NCBI RefSeq assembly: GCF_002160055.1
Contig: NZ_NFJV01000011.1
Span: forward strand, 1 to 64,000
Source: Mediterranea sp. An20
Lineage (GTDB): Bacteria; Bacteroidota; Bacteroidia; Bacteroidales; Bacteroidaceae
Direction: 5' to 3'
Length of the DNA: 64,000 nt
Below, piece by piece: positions 50,449 to 58,905 of this stretch. The notes beneath the pieces were generated by a model. That model had not been told where the DNA came from. It made no database searches and saw only the letters and a program-made list of their open reading frames with translations. Each line of letters begins with the position of its first letter. Position 1 is the first letter of the stretch. The translations under genes were made by a program, and so were the position numbers.

Positions 50449-51639
50449 TTAGAGCCGGCGGACTTTCCGGCGTATCAGCCACGTGTCGAGCACGGCAGTC
50501 AGCACAAACAGCAGAGCGCCGGTCAGCAGGCAGGGAAGCATCGCGGAGTTTTCCAGTTGCGGGAATATCAGGCGCACACTGTCCATATAGACTGTGCGCA
50601 GTCCTGCTACACAACCGATAGCCGCCAGCAGGCTGACCGCATTCAATCCCGCTGCCAGCAGTTGGTAGGGCAGTGCCACTTGGCTGGGGCTGTACCCCAG
50701 TAGGAGCAGGTTCTCTAACTTGGAGGCGTTTTTCTGCACCAGCAGGAAGATGCTTAGCGAGAGCAGGTAAAACGACAGCAGGCAGATGACGGTGCCCACG
50801 GCCAATACGATGCCTGTGAGCAGACGCAGGAAATAGCCGGCTTTTCCATCGTCCAGCCCATTGCTTTCCGTCTGGTAGTGATGCTGTTCGAAATAAGTGG
50901 CAATGCGGCTGTCGGTCGGGTTCTTTACTTCTACGATGAGGCGGGAGGGATGTGCCTGGCTGCCCGGTGCCAGACGCCGGTTGGCTGCTTCCAGAAAGGC
51001 TTGCGGCACCAGGATGGTGTTCAGGCGGTTGGAGAATCCTACAATATGTCCCCGGTAGGTCTCACTGCGTCCGTTGCCGCGTAAGGTGACGTTCATCCGC
51101 AGGATGCCGGTCAGTCCTTCGGACAGTTTGGGAAGTCCCCGGCTTTGTGCAAATCCGAAGTTGTAGAGGTTGAGGTAGTTGCGCGGGATGATGATGGGCA
51201 AGTCGCCTCCTGCTTCATCGGCATGCCACTGGCTGAGGTCGGTATCGATGAATTCGTCGGGCACCGCTTCGAAGAACATTTCTGTAGACAGATGGATGCC
51301 TGTATTTTCCAGTCCCATGCTGGCTGAAACATCGAACAGGGCAGGGGTGAAGCAGCCGACTTTTTGAGTGAATGCCTGCTTTTGCAGGTCGGATATTTCG
51401 TCTGTGGAGAAAGTGGTACTGTTTCCCAGCAGGTTGCCCAATGTACTGACTTCTTTGGTGGCGATAAGGTAGTCTTTTTTCAGAAAACTGTCACCGCGGG
51501 TAAAGACGGGATGTATGTCGCAATAAGCTTGAATGCCAAGCAGTACAATAGCCATACCCAACAGGTTGGCAAAGAAGAAGCCCGTCAGTTGTCCGGGGCT
51601 GATGTGCTGCCGCAGCAGCTTCCAAACCAGTTTGTTCAT
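50449..51639 (-). CDS. ABC transporter permease (FtsX/MacB-like)
   Basis: This 396-residue protein has one N-terminal helix (LTGFFFANLLGMAIVLLGIQ), a large extracytoplasmic domain of about 220 residues, and three C-terminal helices. These are GIVLAVGTVICLLSFYLLSL, LLAAGLNAVSLLAAIGCVAG and LPCLLTGALLFVLTAVLDTW. This is the topology of FtsX/MacB-type permeases, which act mechanically on envelope proteins or move lipoproteins or peptides. The cognate ATPase is the adjacent gene (13-bp gap). Confidence 0.82.
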   Translation of the reverse strand: MNKLVWKLLRQHISPGQLTGFFFANLLGMAIVLLGIQAYCDIHPVFTRGDSFLKKDYLIATKEVSTLGNLLGNSTTFSTDEISDLQKQAFTQKVGCFTPALFDVSASMGLENTGIHLSTEMFFEAVPDEFIDTDLSQWHADEAGGDLPIIIPRNYLNLYNFGFAQSRGLPKLSEGLTGILRMNVTLRGNGRSETYRGHIVGFSNRLNTILVPQAFLEAANRRLAPGSQAHPSRLIVEVKNPTDSRIATYFEQHHYQTESNGLDDGKAGYFLRLLTGIVLAVGTVICLLSFYLLSLSIFLLVQKNASKLENLLLLGYSPSQVALPYQLLAAGLNAVSLLAAIGCVAGLRTVYMDSVRLIFPQLENSAMLPCLLTGALLFVLTAVLDTWLIRRKVRRL

Positions 51640-51652
51640 CGGGAAAAGGGAA

Positions 51653-52291
51653 TTATAGTTTCAGGATGCGCTGATAGTCCATGGGCAGGCGCCGCCCGAT
51701 GGAAGTGACAATGATGCCGGCGCCTGCGGCTTCTTCTGCCAGCAGGCGTGCCAGGATAGATGCGTTTTCATCGTCTAAGTGGCTCACCGGTTCGTCCAGC
51801 AGGATGAAGTCGGCAGGTTGGCAGAGGCAGCGGATGAAAGCCACCCGCTGCTGTTGTCCGAACGACAGTCGTCCGGCTTTCTCTTCTGCTTTGTCTGCCA
51901 GTCCGGTCGTTTCAAACAGGTGGCGGATTTCTTTCCGGCTGCGTCGGCCTGTCAGCCGGTTCTTCAGCCAGACATTTTCCAGGGCTGTCAGTTCGGGAAA
52001 CAGACGTAGCTCCTGAAACTGCAGGCTGAGCATCCGGCTGCGGCATTCTGTCCATTCGGCGGCAGTCATTGAACGGATGTTCCGTCCGTCGAAGGTAATG
52101 ATGCCTTCATAATCTTTCCGGTATCCGTAGAGGAAGCTGCACAGCGATGATTTGCCCGTGCCGGACGCTGCCTCTATCAGGCAATATTCACCTTTGCGGA
52201 ACGTGAGATCCTTGTGCCACACGTCCGATGAAATGTTGTCCTGTCCTCTGAATACCTGCGGGAGTACCTGCTGTAAACGGATTTCGTTCAT
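51653..52291 (-). CDS. ABC transporter ATP-binding protein
   Basis: This 212-residue ATPase has Walker A in AASGTGKSS (41-49, Ala replacing the first Gly), the signature LSFGQQQRVAFIRCL and Walker B FILLDEPVSHLD. The D-loop has the unusual SHLDDENASIL. The H-loop is altered: where ATPases normally have a histidine after strand 8, the sequence reads GIIVTSIGRRL. I start at 52291 (MNEIRLQQVL). It pairs with the permease downstream and follows the DUF4836 gene by 11 bp. Confidence 0.9.
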   Translation of the reverse strand: MNEIRLQQVLPQVFRGQDNISSDVWHKDLTFRKGEYCLIEAASGTGKSSLCSFLYGYRKDYEGIITFDGRNIRSMTAAEWTECRSRMLSLQFQELRLFPELTALENVWLKNRLTGRRSRKEIRHLFETTGLADKAEEKAGRLSFGQQQRVAFIRCLCQPADFILLDEPVSHLDDENASILARLLAEEAAGAGIIVTSIGRRLPMDYQRILKL

Positions 52292-52302
52292 GGGCGGTTG
52301 GC

Positions 52303-53832
52303 TTATTGTAAGGCGGCCTTGCACAGTTCGGCCAGTTGCTTCAAGGCATTGCTGTTCTGGTCTTTCATTTGCAGGCTTATGAGAGCTGTCTGTCCGTCGC
52401 TTTCGCCTTTCAGGTACGAGATATTGTCGAGGGCGGCAAAGTAGACGGCATTTTTACTTCCTCCGAATCCTGCCAGCATCTTGACAATGGGCAACTGGCA
52501 GATTGCTTCCACATTGAGCACACAAGAGGCTTTCTTGCCTTTCATCTCCGAGGCAAAGGAGGTCTTGGCTGCCGAAGGGTCGCACTTTTTCAGGATGTCT
52601 TTGTAGAGTGTTTCGTCGTTGGTGGCATAGAAATTGCCGTCGCGCACGCCGAAGAACAGGTTGAACTGGCGGGTGCGAAGCACGTACTGGTCAGCTTCCA
52701 GTTCCACGATGCTGCTGCCACGGCCCAGTTGTTTTTTCAGGAATGCATTGTCGGCCAGCTCCTTCAGCGGAGAGGCATCATTCACGGAAGCATAGGCGAG
52801 CAGCGAGGGTAGACGGTTCAGGGTCAGGTTCACCAGTCCTAAGGTGAAGTCGTCCTGGAACATGCCGAACAGTCTCTTGATGTACTCTGCATCTTTGGCA
52901 GAGAGTTCTTCGCCCAGCGACGTATTCGCCATCAGTATGTCATAAGAGGCGGAGCCGTCCATGCCGCTGCTTATCAGGAAGAGAGTCGATTGGGGGAAAT
53001 AGTCTATATATGTGTTCTTGATGGGGCGTGCTGCCTGTGCCTGCTTTTCCATGAGTGCTTTGGCTTCTTCGTTGTCCGTATAGGGAGTTGCGGACAAGTC
53101 GATGCGTCCTTTCTCAAAAGAAAGTCCCGCAGTGATTTGCAGGTCTTTCAGGAAGTCTTTGTTCTTGAGCATCGGATTTCCCATGAATTTTTGGTACTCG
53201 GCCAACAGTCCGCCATACGGGTACAGGAGTTTGATGTCTCCTTTCTGCGCCTGCATCTGTATGAACTCCGGCGCCTGGCTGAAGCTTTGCTCCGCACCCT
53301 GGCTCATCCATGCCTGCAGACTGTCTTGCAGGGCAGGCGTGGGCTGCTGCCCCAGTACAAACAGGGTGGAGGCATTGTAGGCCATGGTCAGTTTACCTTC
53401 GGCCAGCGTGTAGCCTTCGGCTTCGCCGGATTGGGAGATGATGCCTTCTTTTTGCAGGTTACCGACCAAGTTTTCCACGCTGTTCTTGTCTGCTACCCGC
53501 GCCACCAAAGCACCTTGCGGCAGGGTCTTGCTGGTAAACAGATAAAGGGGCGACTCCAAGTCAATGCCTGCCTTGCCAGGATTGTCCAGCAGTTGCTCGG
53601 CATATTCGTAGGTGGCGGCATCCATCTCTTTCTTCAGGGCATCTTTCAGGTTTTGCAGCAGGGCTTGGTTCTCTTTATCACCCGCTCCGGCTTTCTCGGC
53701 CAGTGTAGCAGGTTGGAGGGCGACAAGTGCTTCTATGTCTGCCGGGAGCGAGTTCGTGTATTCGCTTTTTTGTGTACAGGCACCGGTTATCAGCAGCAGG
53801 GCGGCCAGTGCGGGAAACAACATCTTTTTCAT
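52303..53832 (-). CDS. DUF4836-family lipoprotein
   Basis: This 509-residue lipoprotein has its signal ending at Cys19 (LLLITGACTQK). The mature protein carries the DUF4836 features SLPADIEALVALQPATLAEK, YIDYFPQSTLFLISSGMDGS and KKASCVLNVEAICQLPIVKM. The family is restricted to Bacteroidetes and has no known role. Because it is sandwiched between rsmE and an FtsX-type ABC pair, it may be a client or partner of that transporter. Confidence 0.82.
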   Translation of the reverse strand: MKKMLFPALAALLLITGACTQKSEYTNSLPADIEALVALQPATLAEKAGAGDKENQALLQNLKDALKKEMDAATYEYAEQLLDNPGKAGIDLESPLYLFTSKTLPQGALVARVADKNSVENLVGNLQKEGIISQSGEAEGYTLAEGKLTMAYNASTLFVLGQQPTPALQDSLQAWMSQGAEQSFSQAPEFIQMQAQKGDIKLLYPYGGLLAEYQKFMGNPMLKNKDFLKDLQITAGLSFEKGRIDLSATPYTDNEEAKALMEKQAQAARPIKNTYIDYFPQSTLFLISSGMDGSASYDILMANTSLGEELSAKDAEYIKRLFGMFQDDFTLGLVNLTLNRLPSLLAYASVNDASPLKELADNAFLKKQLGRGSSIVELEADQYVLRTRQFNLFFGVRDGNFYATNDETLYKDILKKCDPSAAKTSFASEMKGKKASCVLNVEAICQLPIVKMLAGFGGSKNAVYFAALDNISYLKGESDGQTALISLQMKDQNSNALKQLAELCKAALQ

Positions 53833-53845
53833 ATCTGTAGTCTAT

Positions 53846-54544
53846 TTATTGGTTTTGCAAATTCAGGATGTGGCACGCCACCAAGGCAGCCGTTTCCGTA
53901 CGCAGGCGCGACTTTCCCAAGCTGACCGGAATAAAACCTGCCTTCAGGGCCAGTTGCACTTCTTCTTCGCTGAAGTCTCCTTCCGGACCGATAAGCACCA
54001 GGGCATCTTCACCTTTGCGTACCCGGTCTATCAGCAGCGGTTTTTCTCCCTCATGGCAGTGGGCGATGAATTTTTGCCCGTTAAACGGTTGCGCAATGAA
54101 GTCTTTGAAATCTGTCATTTCGTTTAGCTTGGGCAGGCGTGCCTTCAGCGATTGTTTGATGGCCGATACCAGGATTTTCTGGATGCGGTCGGTCTTGATG
54201 ACTTTCCGTTCCGAATAGCGGCAGTTGAGGAAAGTCAGTTCGTCCATGCCTATTTCGGTGGCTTTCTCGGCAAACCATTCCGTGCGGTCCATGTTTTTGG
54301 TGGGAGCCATGGCTATGTGCAGGTGCCCTGTCCACAGCGGTTCCTGCAGCTCAGCTTCCAGTATATCCACCAGGCAGCGTTTGTGTGCCACCAGGGCGAT
54401 GCGTGCCTGGTAGAAATGGCCGGTACCGTCAGTCAGAGTCACTGGGTCACCCGGCTGCAGGCGCAACACGCGTAGGGCGTGTGCTGCTTCTTCCGCGGGT
54501 AGTTCGTTGCTTGTCTGTATGTCTGGCGTATAAAATATGTGCAT
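53846..54544 (-). CDS. rsmE: 16S rRNA (uracil(1498)-N(3))-methyltransferase
   Basis: This 232-residue SPOUT methyltransferase modifies U1498 in the decoding region of 16S rRNA. The N-terminal PUA-like domain includes EEAAHALRVLRLQPGDPVTL. The C-terminal trefoil knot has LIGPEGDFSEEEVQLAL and VSLGKSRLRTETAALVA, which bind S-adenosylmethionine. Length and motifs are normal. It lies within a six-gene operon, 19 bp after the bifunctional nuclease gene. Confidence 0.95.
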   Translation of the reverse strand: MHIFYTPDIQTSNELPAEEAAHALRVLRLQPGDPVTLTDGTGHFYQARIALVAHKRCLVDILEAELQEPLWTGHLHIAMAPTKNMDRTEWFAEKATEIGMDELTFLNCRYSERKVIKTDRIQKILVSAIKQSLKARLPKLNEMTDFKDFIAQPFNGQKFIAHCHEGEKPLLIDRVRKGEDALVLIGPEGDFSEEEVQLALKAGFIPVSLGKSRLRTETAALVACHILNLQNQ

Positions 54545-54563
54545 AGTGGTGAATGGTTGGTAG

Positions 54564-55130
54564 TTAAGATGCTTTTAGCTGGTTAATCTGGTCGCGCAGG
54601 TGGGCTGCCTGTTCATAGTCTTCTGTCTCGATGGCTTTTTGCAGAGCTTCCTTCAACGAATGCAGCGACTTCTTTTTGGCATTTTCTTCTATTTTTTCCT
54701 GCGGCAGTTCGTCGAAGTTCGGCTGGATGCATGCCGCATCCAGCACATCCTCATAGATGAATATGGAGACGCCCATCCGCAGGGCCAAGGCTATGGCATC
54801 ACTGGTGCGGGAGTCTATCCGTAGAATCATTTCGCCTGAGCGCAGGTAGAGGTAAGCATAGAAAACGCCTTCTTCCACTTTGTAGATGAGCACGCGCAAT
54901 AGTTTGACACCCAATGCTTCGAGTACGGATGCAAACAGCTCGTGGGTCAGCGGCCGGGGTGGAGTCATGCCTTTCAGTTCAAGCGCAATGGCCTGTGCTT
55001 CCGAGTTGCCGATGATGATGGGCAGGGTACGCTCACCATCTGTTTCGTTTAGAATCAGTGCGTATGCACCTGCTTGGGCGCGGCTGCTGACGAGGCTTGA
55101 TACCTGTAGTTCTATTTTTTTTCTATTCAT
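54564..55130 (-). CDS. Bifunctional nuclease-family protein (DUF151) with UvrB/UvrC motif
   Basis: This 188-residue protein has a DUF151 domain at about 10-130 (YALILNETDGERTLPIIIGN, then RIDSRTSDAIALALRMGVSI) and a C-terminal UvrB/UvrC helical hairpin at about 150-188 (LKEALQKAIETEDYEQAAHL). The family was named for DNase/RNase activity in a plant homologue; the bacterial role is not settled. I start at 55130 (MNRKKIELQV), which overlaps the end of the nucleoside transporter gene by 8 bp, so the genes are translationally linked. Confidence 0.88.
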   Translation of the reverse strand: MNRKKIELQVSSLVSSRAQAGAYALILNETDGERTLPIIIGNSEAQAIALELKGMTPPRPLTHELFASVLEALGVKLLRVLIYKVEEGVFYAYLYLRSGEMILRIDSRTSDAIALALRMGVSIFIYEDVLDAACIQPNFDELPQEKIEENAKKKSLHSLKEALQKAIETEDYEQAAHLRDQINQLKAS

Positions 55131-56385
55131 GGTCTCCTTTCGTTTTTTCCGGTGTATGTTTGTATCGGAACACTCCTGCAAACAATATGCCAATTATCAA
55201 GGCGTATGCTGCAAATATCATCCAGATGGGAGTCCATTCGCGGCTCACCAGTCCGCCACCTTCGGCGTAGACAGAGAACATGTCTACCACCGCGCCGCTG
55301 GCATAGCCTCCCACAAAGGCTCCGACACCATTGGTCATCATGAAGAAAAGTCCCTGGGCGCTGGCGCGGATACCGGCATGGGCTTCCATTTCCGTGTAGA
55401 GCGAACCGGATACGTTGAAGAAGTCGAAAGCCATGCCGTAGACAATCATCGACAGAATGAGCATCCATAGTCCGTCGCCCGGATTACCCAGCCCGAACAG
55501 ACCGAAGCGCAGCACCCAGGCAAACATGCTGATGAGCATGACACGTTTGATGCCGAAGTGTTTCAGGAAAAACGGAATGGCTAGGATAAACAGTGTTTCG
55601 CTCATTTGGGAGATGGAGAGCAGGATGACAGAGTGCTTGACGCCGAAGGAATCGGCATATTCCGGAATGGAAGCGAAAGAACTTAGGAAAAGGTCGCCGT
55701 AGGTGTTGGTGATTTGCAACGCGGCGCCCAGCAGCATGGAAAAGAGGAAGAAGATTGCCATCTTTTTTTGCTTGAACAGCACCAAGGCATCCAGCCCGAA
55801 AGCCGAAAGCCACGTCTTCTTCTCGCTCCGTTCCGGTGGACAGGGGGGCAGCGTGAAGGCATACAGCCCCAGCACCAAGGCAGCCGTAGCGGCTACGTAC
55901 AGTTGTGAGGCGCTGTGCTTGAATCCGGTAAGGTCTACCACCCACATGGCGCAGATGAAGCCCACCGTTCCCCATACGCGGATGGGGGGGAAGTCTTTTA
56001 CCAAGTCCATCCGGTATTTCTCCAAGGCGTTGTAAGATACAGTATTGGCGAGCGACAAGGTGGGCATATAAGCCAGCATGTTGAGCAGCATGGCTATGTA
56101 CATTTGTTGGTAGGTGGTGGCGGTAGAGGCATAGAACAAGGCTCCTGCTCCGACGAGGTGCAGCAATCCGTACAGGCGTTCGGCGTTTACCCATTTGTCG
56201 GCTATGATGCCTGTCAGTCCGGGCATGAAAAGGGCTGCTATGCCCATAGTGGCAAAAATGGCGCCAATCTGTCCACCTTCAAAGTGCAAGGTGCTGCCCA
56301 TATAGCCGCCCAGCGAAATGAGCCATGCGCCCCATGTGAAGAATTGCAGGAACTGCATGGCCGTAAGTCTTGTCTTTATATTCAT
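55123..56385 (-). CDS. NupG-family nucleoside:H+ symporter
   Basis: This 420-residue major facilitator superfamily transporter has twelve hydrophobic helices. The start MNIKTRLTAMQFLQFFTWGA, the ALFMPGLTGIIADKWVNAER loop and the C-terminal RASAQGLFFMMTNGVGAFVG are typical of nucleoside permeases related to NupG and XapB. It is the first gene of the long minus-strand operon ending at the ABC permease. A promoter lies about 95 bp upstream. Confidence 0.9.
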   Translation of the reverse strand: MNIKTRLTAMQFLQFFTWGAWLISLGGYMGSTLHFEGGQIGAIFATMGIAALFMPGLTGIIADKWVNAERLYGLLHLVGAGALFYASTATTYQQMYIAMLLNMLAYMPTLSLANTVSYNALEKYRMDLVKDFPPIRVWGTVGFICAMWVVDLTGFKHSASQLYVAATAALVLGLYAFTLPPCPPERSEKKTWLSAFGLDALVLFKQKKMAIFFLFSMLLGAALQITNTYGDLFLSSFASIPEYADSFGVKHSVILLSISQMSETLFILAIPFFLKHFGIKRVMLISMFAWVLRFGLFGLGNPGDGLWMLILSMIVYGMAFDFFNVSGSLYTEMEAHAGIRASAQGLFFMMTNGVGAFVGGYASGAVVDMFSVYAEGGGLVSREWTPIWMIFAAYALIIGILFAGVFRYKHTPEKTKGDHE

Positions 56386-56479
56386 ATAGGTATGTTTTTA
56401 ATGGATAAGCCAACCGGCCCTAATTTAGTTTCGTTAAACATATAGTTACAGAGGCACGGAGTGTATCTGCTCTATGATG

Positions 56480-56511
56480 CAAATGTACGATGTTAGTGCA
56501 AGAAAAACAAG
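56480..56511 (-). promoter_or_regulatory. Promoter of the nucleoside transporter operon
   Basis: On the minus strand it reads CTTG, a 20-base spacer, then TACATTTG (56480-56487). The leader would be about 88 nt. Confidence 0.6.
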
Positions 56512-56554
56512 AGAGCGGGCAAAAAACGGATAAAAAACGGAGAAAGGGGTATAT

Positions 56555-56624
56555 AAAAAAAGAAGGGTATCTATCCCAGACACCCAATCTTTGTTAACCT
56601 TAAATCTAATACCATGAAAAACAC
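56555..56624 (-). ncRNA. Candidate small RNA, copy C
   Basis: On the minus strand the body repeats that of copies A and B (CATGGTATTAGATTTAAGG, then TTAACAAAGATTGGG). The terminator stem is a different sequence, GGGTGTCT paired with AGATACCC (56565-56585), followed by TTCTTTTTTT. The promoter is ATTG, a 19-base spacer and TACCTTTG (56629-56636). Pairing kept despite sequence change supports a functional RNA end. Confidence 0.68.
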
Positions 56625-56628
56625 AGTG

Positions 56629-56659
56629 CAAAGGTAAGGCTTTTCTGTTACGCTGCAAT
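56629..56659 (-). promoter_or_regulatory. Promoter of candidate small RNA copy C
   Basis: Minus-strand ATTG (56656-56659), 19 bases, then TACCTTTG (56629-56636). The -7 element is perfect and the -33 has three of four bases. Confidence 0.7.
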
Positions 56660-56906
56660 ACTTTCGGGTAGAAATCTGTATTTTATTAACTCTTTTTAGT
56701 TATATGGGCGGGCATGTAAGGTTCGTTTACACTTCTGGGCGGGTTCTGATGCTTTGTGAGGTAGAACTGTTTTCCGGGAAAATGTTTCGCTCTTCAAAAC
56801 AACTTCTGATAATTCTTCTTGTTATTGGTTTTATGCTATGGGGTGATTTAAATTTTCTGACCGTTATGTGCCCTATTTGGGCATTTAATTGATAATCAGC
56901 AGTCTG

Positions 56907-56972
56907 GTTCTTATATACAACAAGCTCGCTGCTTAGCGATTGGAAGCGGGCTGCTTAGCGCTTAGCCGTTTT
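56907..56972 (+). repeat. 22-bp degenerate tandem repeat array, site 7
   Basis: Three 22-bp units (56907, 56929, 56951) are present. Units 2 and 3 share CTGCTTAGCG, and unit 2 has ATTGGAAGCGGG. Confidence 0.7.
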
Positions 56973-57300
56973 CCGTGAAGAGCTTATTAAGAAATGCCGT
57001 CTTTATGCACACCTGACCTTCAGAGGACGCAAATTAATTAAACGACTTCTATTTTTTCATTAGTACATTAATATAAATATGGGAACTATAGAAGGGAGGG
57101 AAACAGCCGTTAACCTGTCAAGGCCGGGCAGGCAAAAAAAAGAACAGACCCGTAAATTTCTGGCAAAAATCATCTGTCATACGATTATTTTCCGTAACTT
57201 TAGCCTCCGGGAGCAAAGGGATAATCTCTTCAAGGGTCATCTTGACTGTAAAGAAGCGCAAGAGTTTGTCTCTATCTGTTTCATGCTCAGGCTGAAAGTC

Positions 57301-57418
57301 TTATTCAGCTACGAGTTACGAGCTACGAGCTATCGGTTACGGGCTACAAGCATACTCGCCCTGAGCCTTACAGGCAATCTTACTCGTAGCTCGTAGCTAG
57401 TAGCTTGTCACTGAATAG
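57301..57418. repeat. Large inverted repeat of CTACGAGC words
   Basis: The left arm (57301-57332) is built from TACGAGCTACGAGC words after TTATTCAG. The right arm (57386-57418) is its approximate inverted copy, ending CACTGAATAG. It lies just upstream of ugd and could form a long hairpin in the leader or DNA. Confidence 0.65.
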
Positions 57419-57473
57419 TAGCTTTGCGGATATTCAAGAAACTTAAATAACTAAAGAACGTATAAACTTGTTT

Positions 57474-58727
57474 ATGGAAATGACAGATCTGAAAATAGCT
57501 GTGGCCGGTACCGGTTATGTGGGACTAAGTATGGCTGTCCTGTTAAGCCAGCATCACCAGGTAACCGCCGTAGATGTGATTCCGGAGAAGGTGGATTTGA
57601 TCAACCGGCGTAAGTCGCCCATTCAGGATGAATACATTGATTTGTATCTGCGTGAAAAGAAACTGAATTTAACCGCCACATTAGACGGGGCAAAGGCTTA
57701 CAGTGATGCAGATTTTGTAGTCATAGCTGCTCCTACGAACTATGACCCTGTAAAAAACTATTTCGATACGAGCCATGTGGAAGAGGTGATTGCACTGGTG
57801 AAAAGTGTCAATCCGAATGCCATTATGGTTGTCAAGAGCACTGTCCCTGTGGGATATACAGAAAGCATCCGTCAGAAAATAGGCACGGACAATGTTATTT
57901 TCTCTCCGGAATTCCTGCGTGAAAGCAAAGCCTTATACGACAACCTCTACCCCAGCCGTATCATTGTAGGTCGTCCGGAAGGGGATGCACGTTTGGACGA
58001 AGCAGCCCACGTGTTTGCCGCTTTGTTGCAGGAAGGAGCTGTCAAGGAGCATATTGACACGCTGTTTATGGGGCTGACGGAGGCAGAAGCAGTGAAACTC
58101 TTTGCCAATACCTATTTGGCTTTGCGCGTCTCTTATTTCAACGAGCTGGATACCTACGCCGAGATGAAGGGACTGAATTCCCAGGACATTATCAACGGCG
58201 TTTGTTTGGACCCCCGCATCGGTACCCACTACAACAATCCTTCATTCGGCTATGGGGGCTATTGCCTGCCCAAGGATACCAAGCAGCTGCTGGCCAATTA
58301 TGCCGATGTGCCCGAAAATCTGATACAAGCCATTGTAGAAAGCAACCGTACGCGTAAGGATTTTATTGCCGACCGTGTGCTTCATAAGGCGGGATATTAT
58401 GATTATTATAACCGGGGTGATTTCAATCCGCGTGATGAGCGGCATTGTGTCATTGGCGTGTACCGGCTGACCATGAAGTCGAACAGTGATAATTTCCGCC
58501 AGTCGAGCATACAAGGGGTGATGAAACGTATCAAGGCAAAAGGGGCGGAGGTAATTATCTATGAACCTACCCTGCCGGACGGCAGCACATTCTTTGGCAG
58601 TAAAATAGTGAATGACCTCGCCGAGTTCAAGCGGTTGAGCCAGGCGATTATCGCCAACCGGTATGATACCTGCCTGGATGATGTGAAAGATAGGGTTTAT
58701 ACGAGGGATATTTTCAAACGGGACTGA
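57474..58727 (+). CDS. ugd: UDP-glucose 6-dehydrogenase (nucleotide sugar dehydrogenase)
   Basis: The enzyme oxidises UDP-glucose to UDP-glucuronate in two NAD-dependent steps, for surface polysaccharide synthesis. The 417 residues contain the Rossmann loop [20 protein letters not shown], the central [20 protein letters not shown], and the active-site Cys264 in [15 protein letters not shown]. The start is ATG 57474 or 57480. It stands alone. A large hairpin element lies immediately after the stop and may end its transcription. Confidence 0.93.
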   Translation: MEMTDLKIAVAGTGYVGLSMAVLLSQHHQVTAVDVIPEKVDLINRRKSPIQDEYIDLYLREKKLNLTATLDGAKAYSDADFVVIAAPTNYDPVKNYFDTSHVEEVIALVKSVNPNAIMVVKSTVPVGYTESIRQKIGTDNVIFSPEFLRESKALYDNLYPSRIIVGRPEGDARLDEAAHVFAALLQEGAVKEHIDTLFMGLTEAEAVKLFANTYLALRVSYFNELDTYAEMKGLNSQDIINGVCLDPRIGTHYNNPSFGYGGYCLPKDTKQLLANYADVPENLIQAIVESNRTRKDFIADRVLHKAGYYDYYNRGDFNPRDERHCVIGVYRLTMKSNSDNFRQSSIQGVMKRIKAKGAEVIIYEPTLPDGSTFFGSKIVNDLAEFKRLSQAIIANRYDTCLDDVKDRVYTRDIFKRD

Positions 58728-58903
58728 GAAGCTGCATTGAATTTACTCCTTTAAAAGGTTATTCGGCTTTTCTGAAGTCTTTTTCGGTCTTTTCCTCTTT
58801 TCTTATGCCGTCACATAGCCTGCTATGCTCCTTATAAGAAAAGAGGGGAAGGCCGAATTTGTTTTTTCAGGATATTGCCGGAATAAATTCAAAGCAGCCT
58901 TTT
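58727..58903. repeat. Inverted-repeat hairpin element related to family M1
   Basis: It is bounded by AAGCTGCATTGAATTTA and TAAATTCAAAGCAGCCT. Inside, TCGGTCTTTTCCTC and TTTTCTTAT pair with ATAAGAAAAGAGG and GGAAGGCCGA. The core GTCAC-ATAGC-CT-GCTAT-GCTCC is an inverted relative of the core at 48656-48830. It fills the whole gap between ugd and the convergent CMD gene. Confidence 0.65.
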
Positions 58904-58905
58904 GC

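Larger units (their letters stand above)
56386..57473. other. 1.1-kb gene-free divergent spacer between the nucleoside transporter gene and ugd
   Basis: It contains the transporter promoter, candidate small RNA copy C, a 22-bp repeat array and a large inverted repeat. Plus-strand frames at 56704-56892 and 57079-57396 have no family features; the second one runs through the inverted repeat. TAGCTTTG at 57419-57426 is a possible ugd -7 element. Confidence 0.65.

Noticed and set aside
57079-57396. A 105-codon plus-strand frame before ugd.
   Set aside because: Its C-terminal third is the translated inverted repeat (SYELRATSYRLRATS). It has no domain and no promoter.
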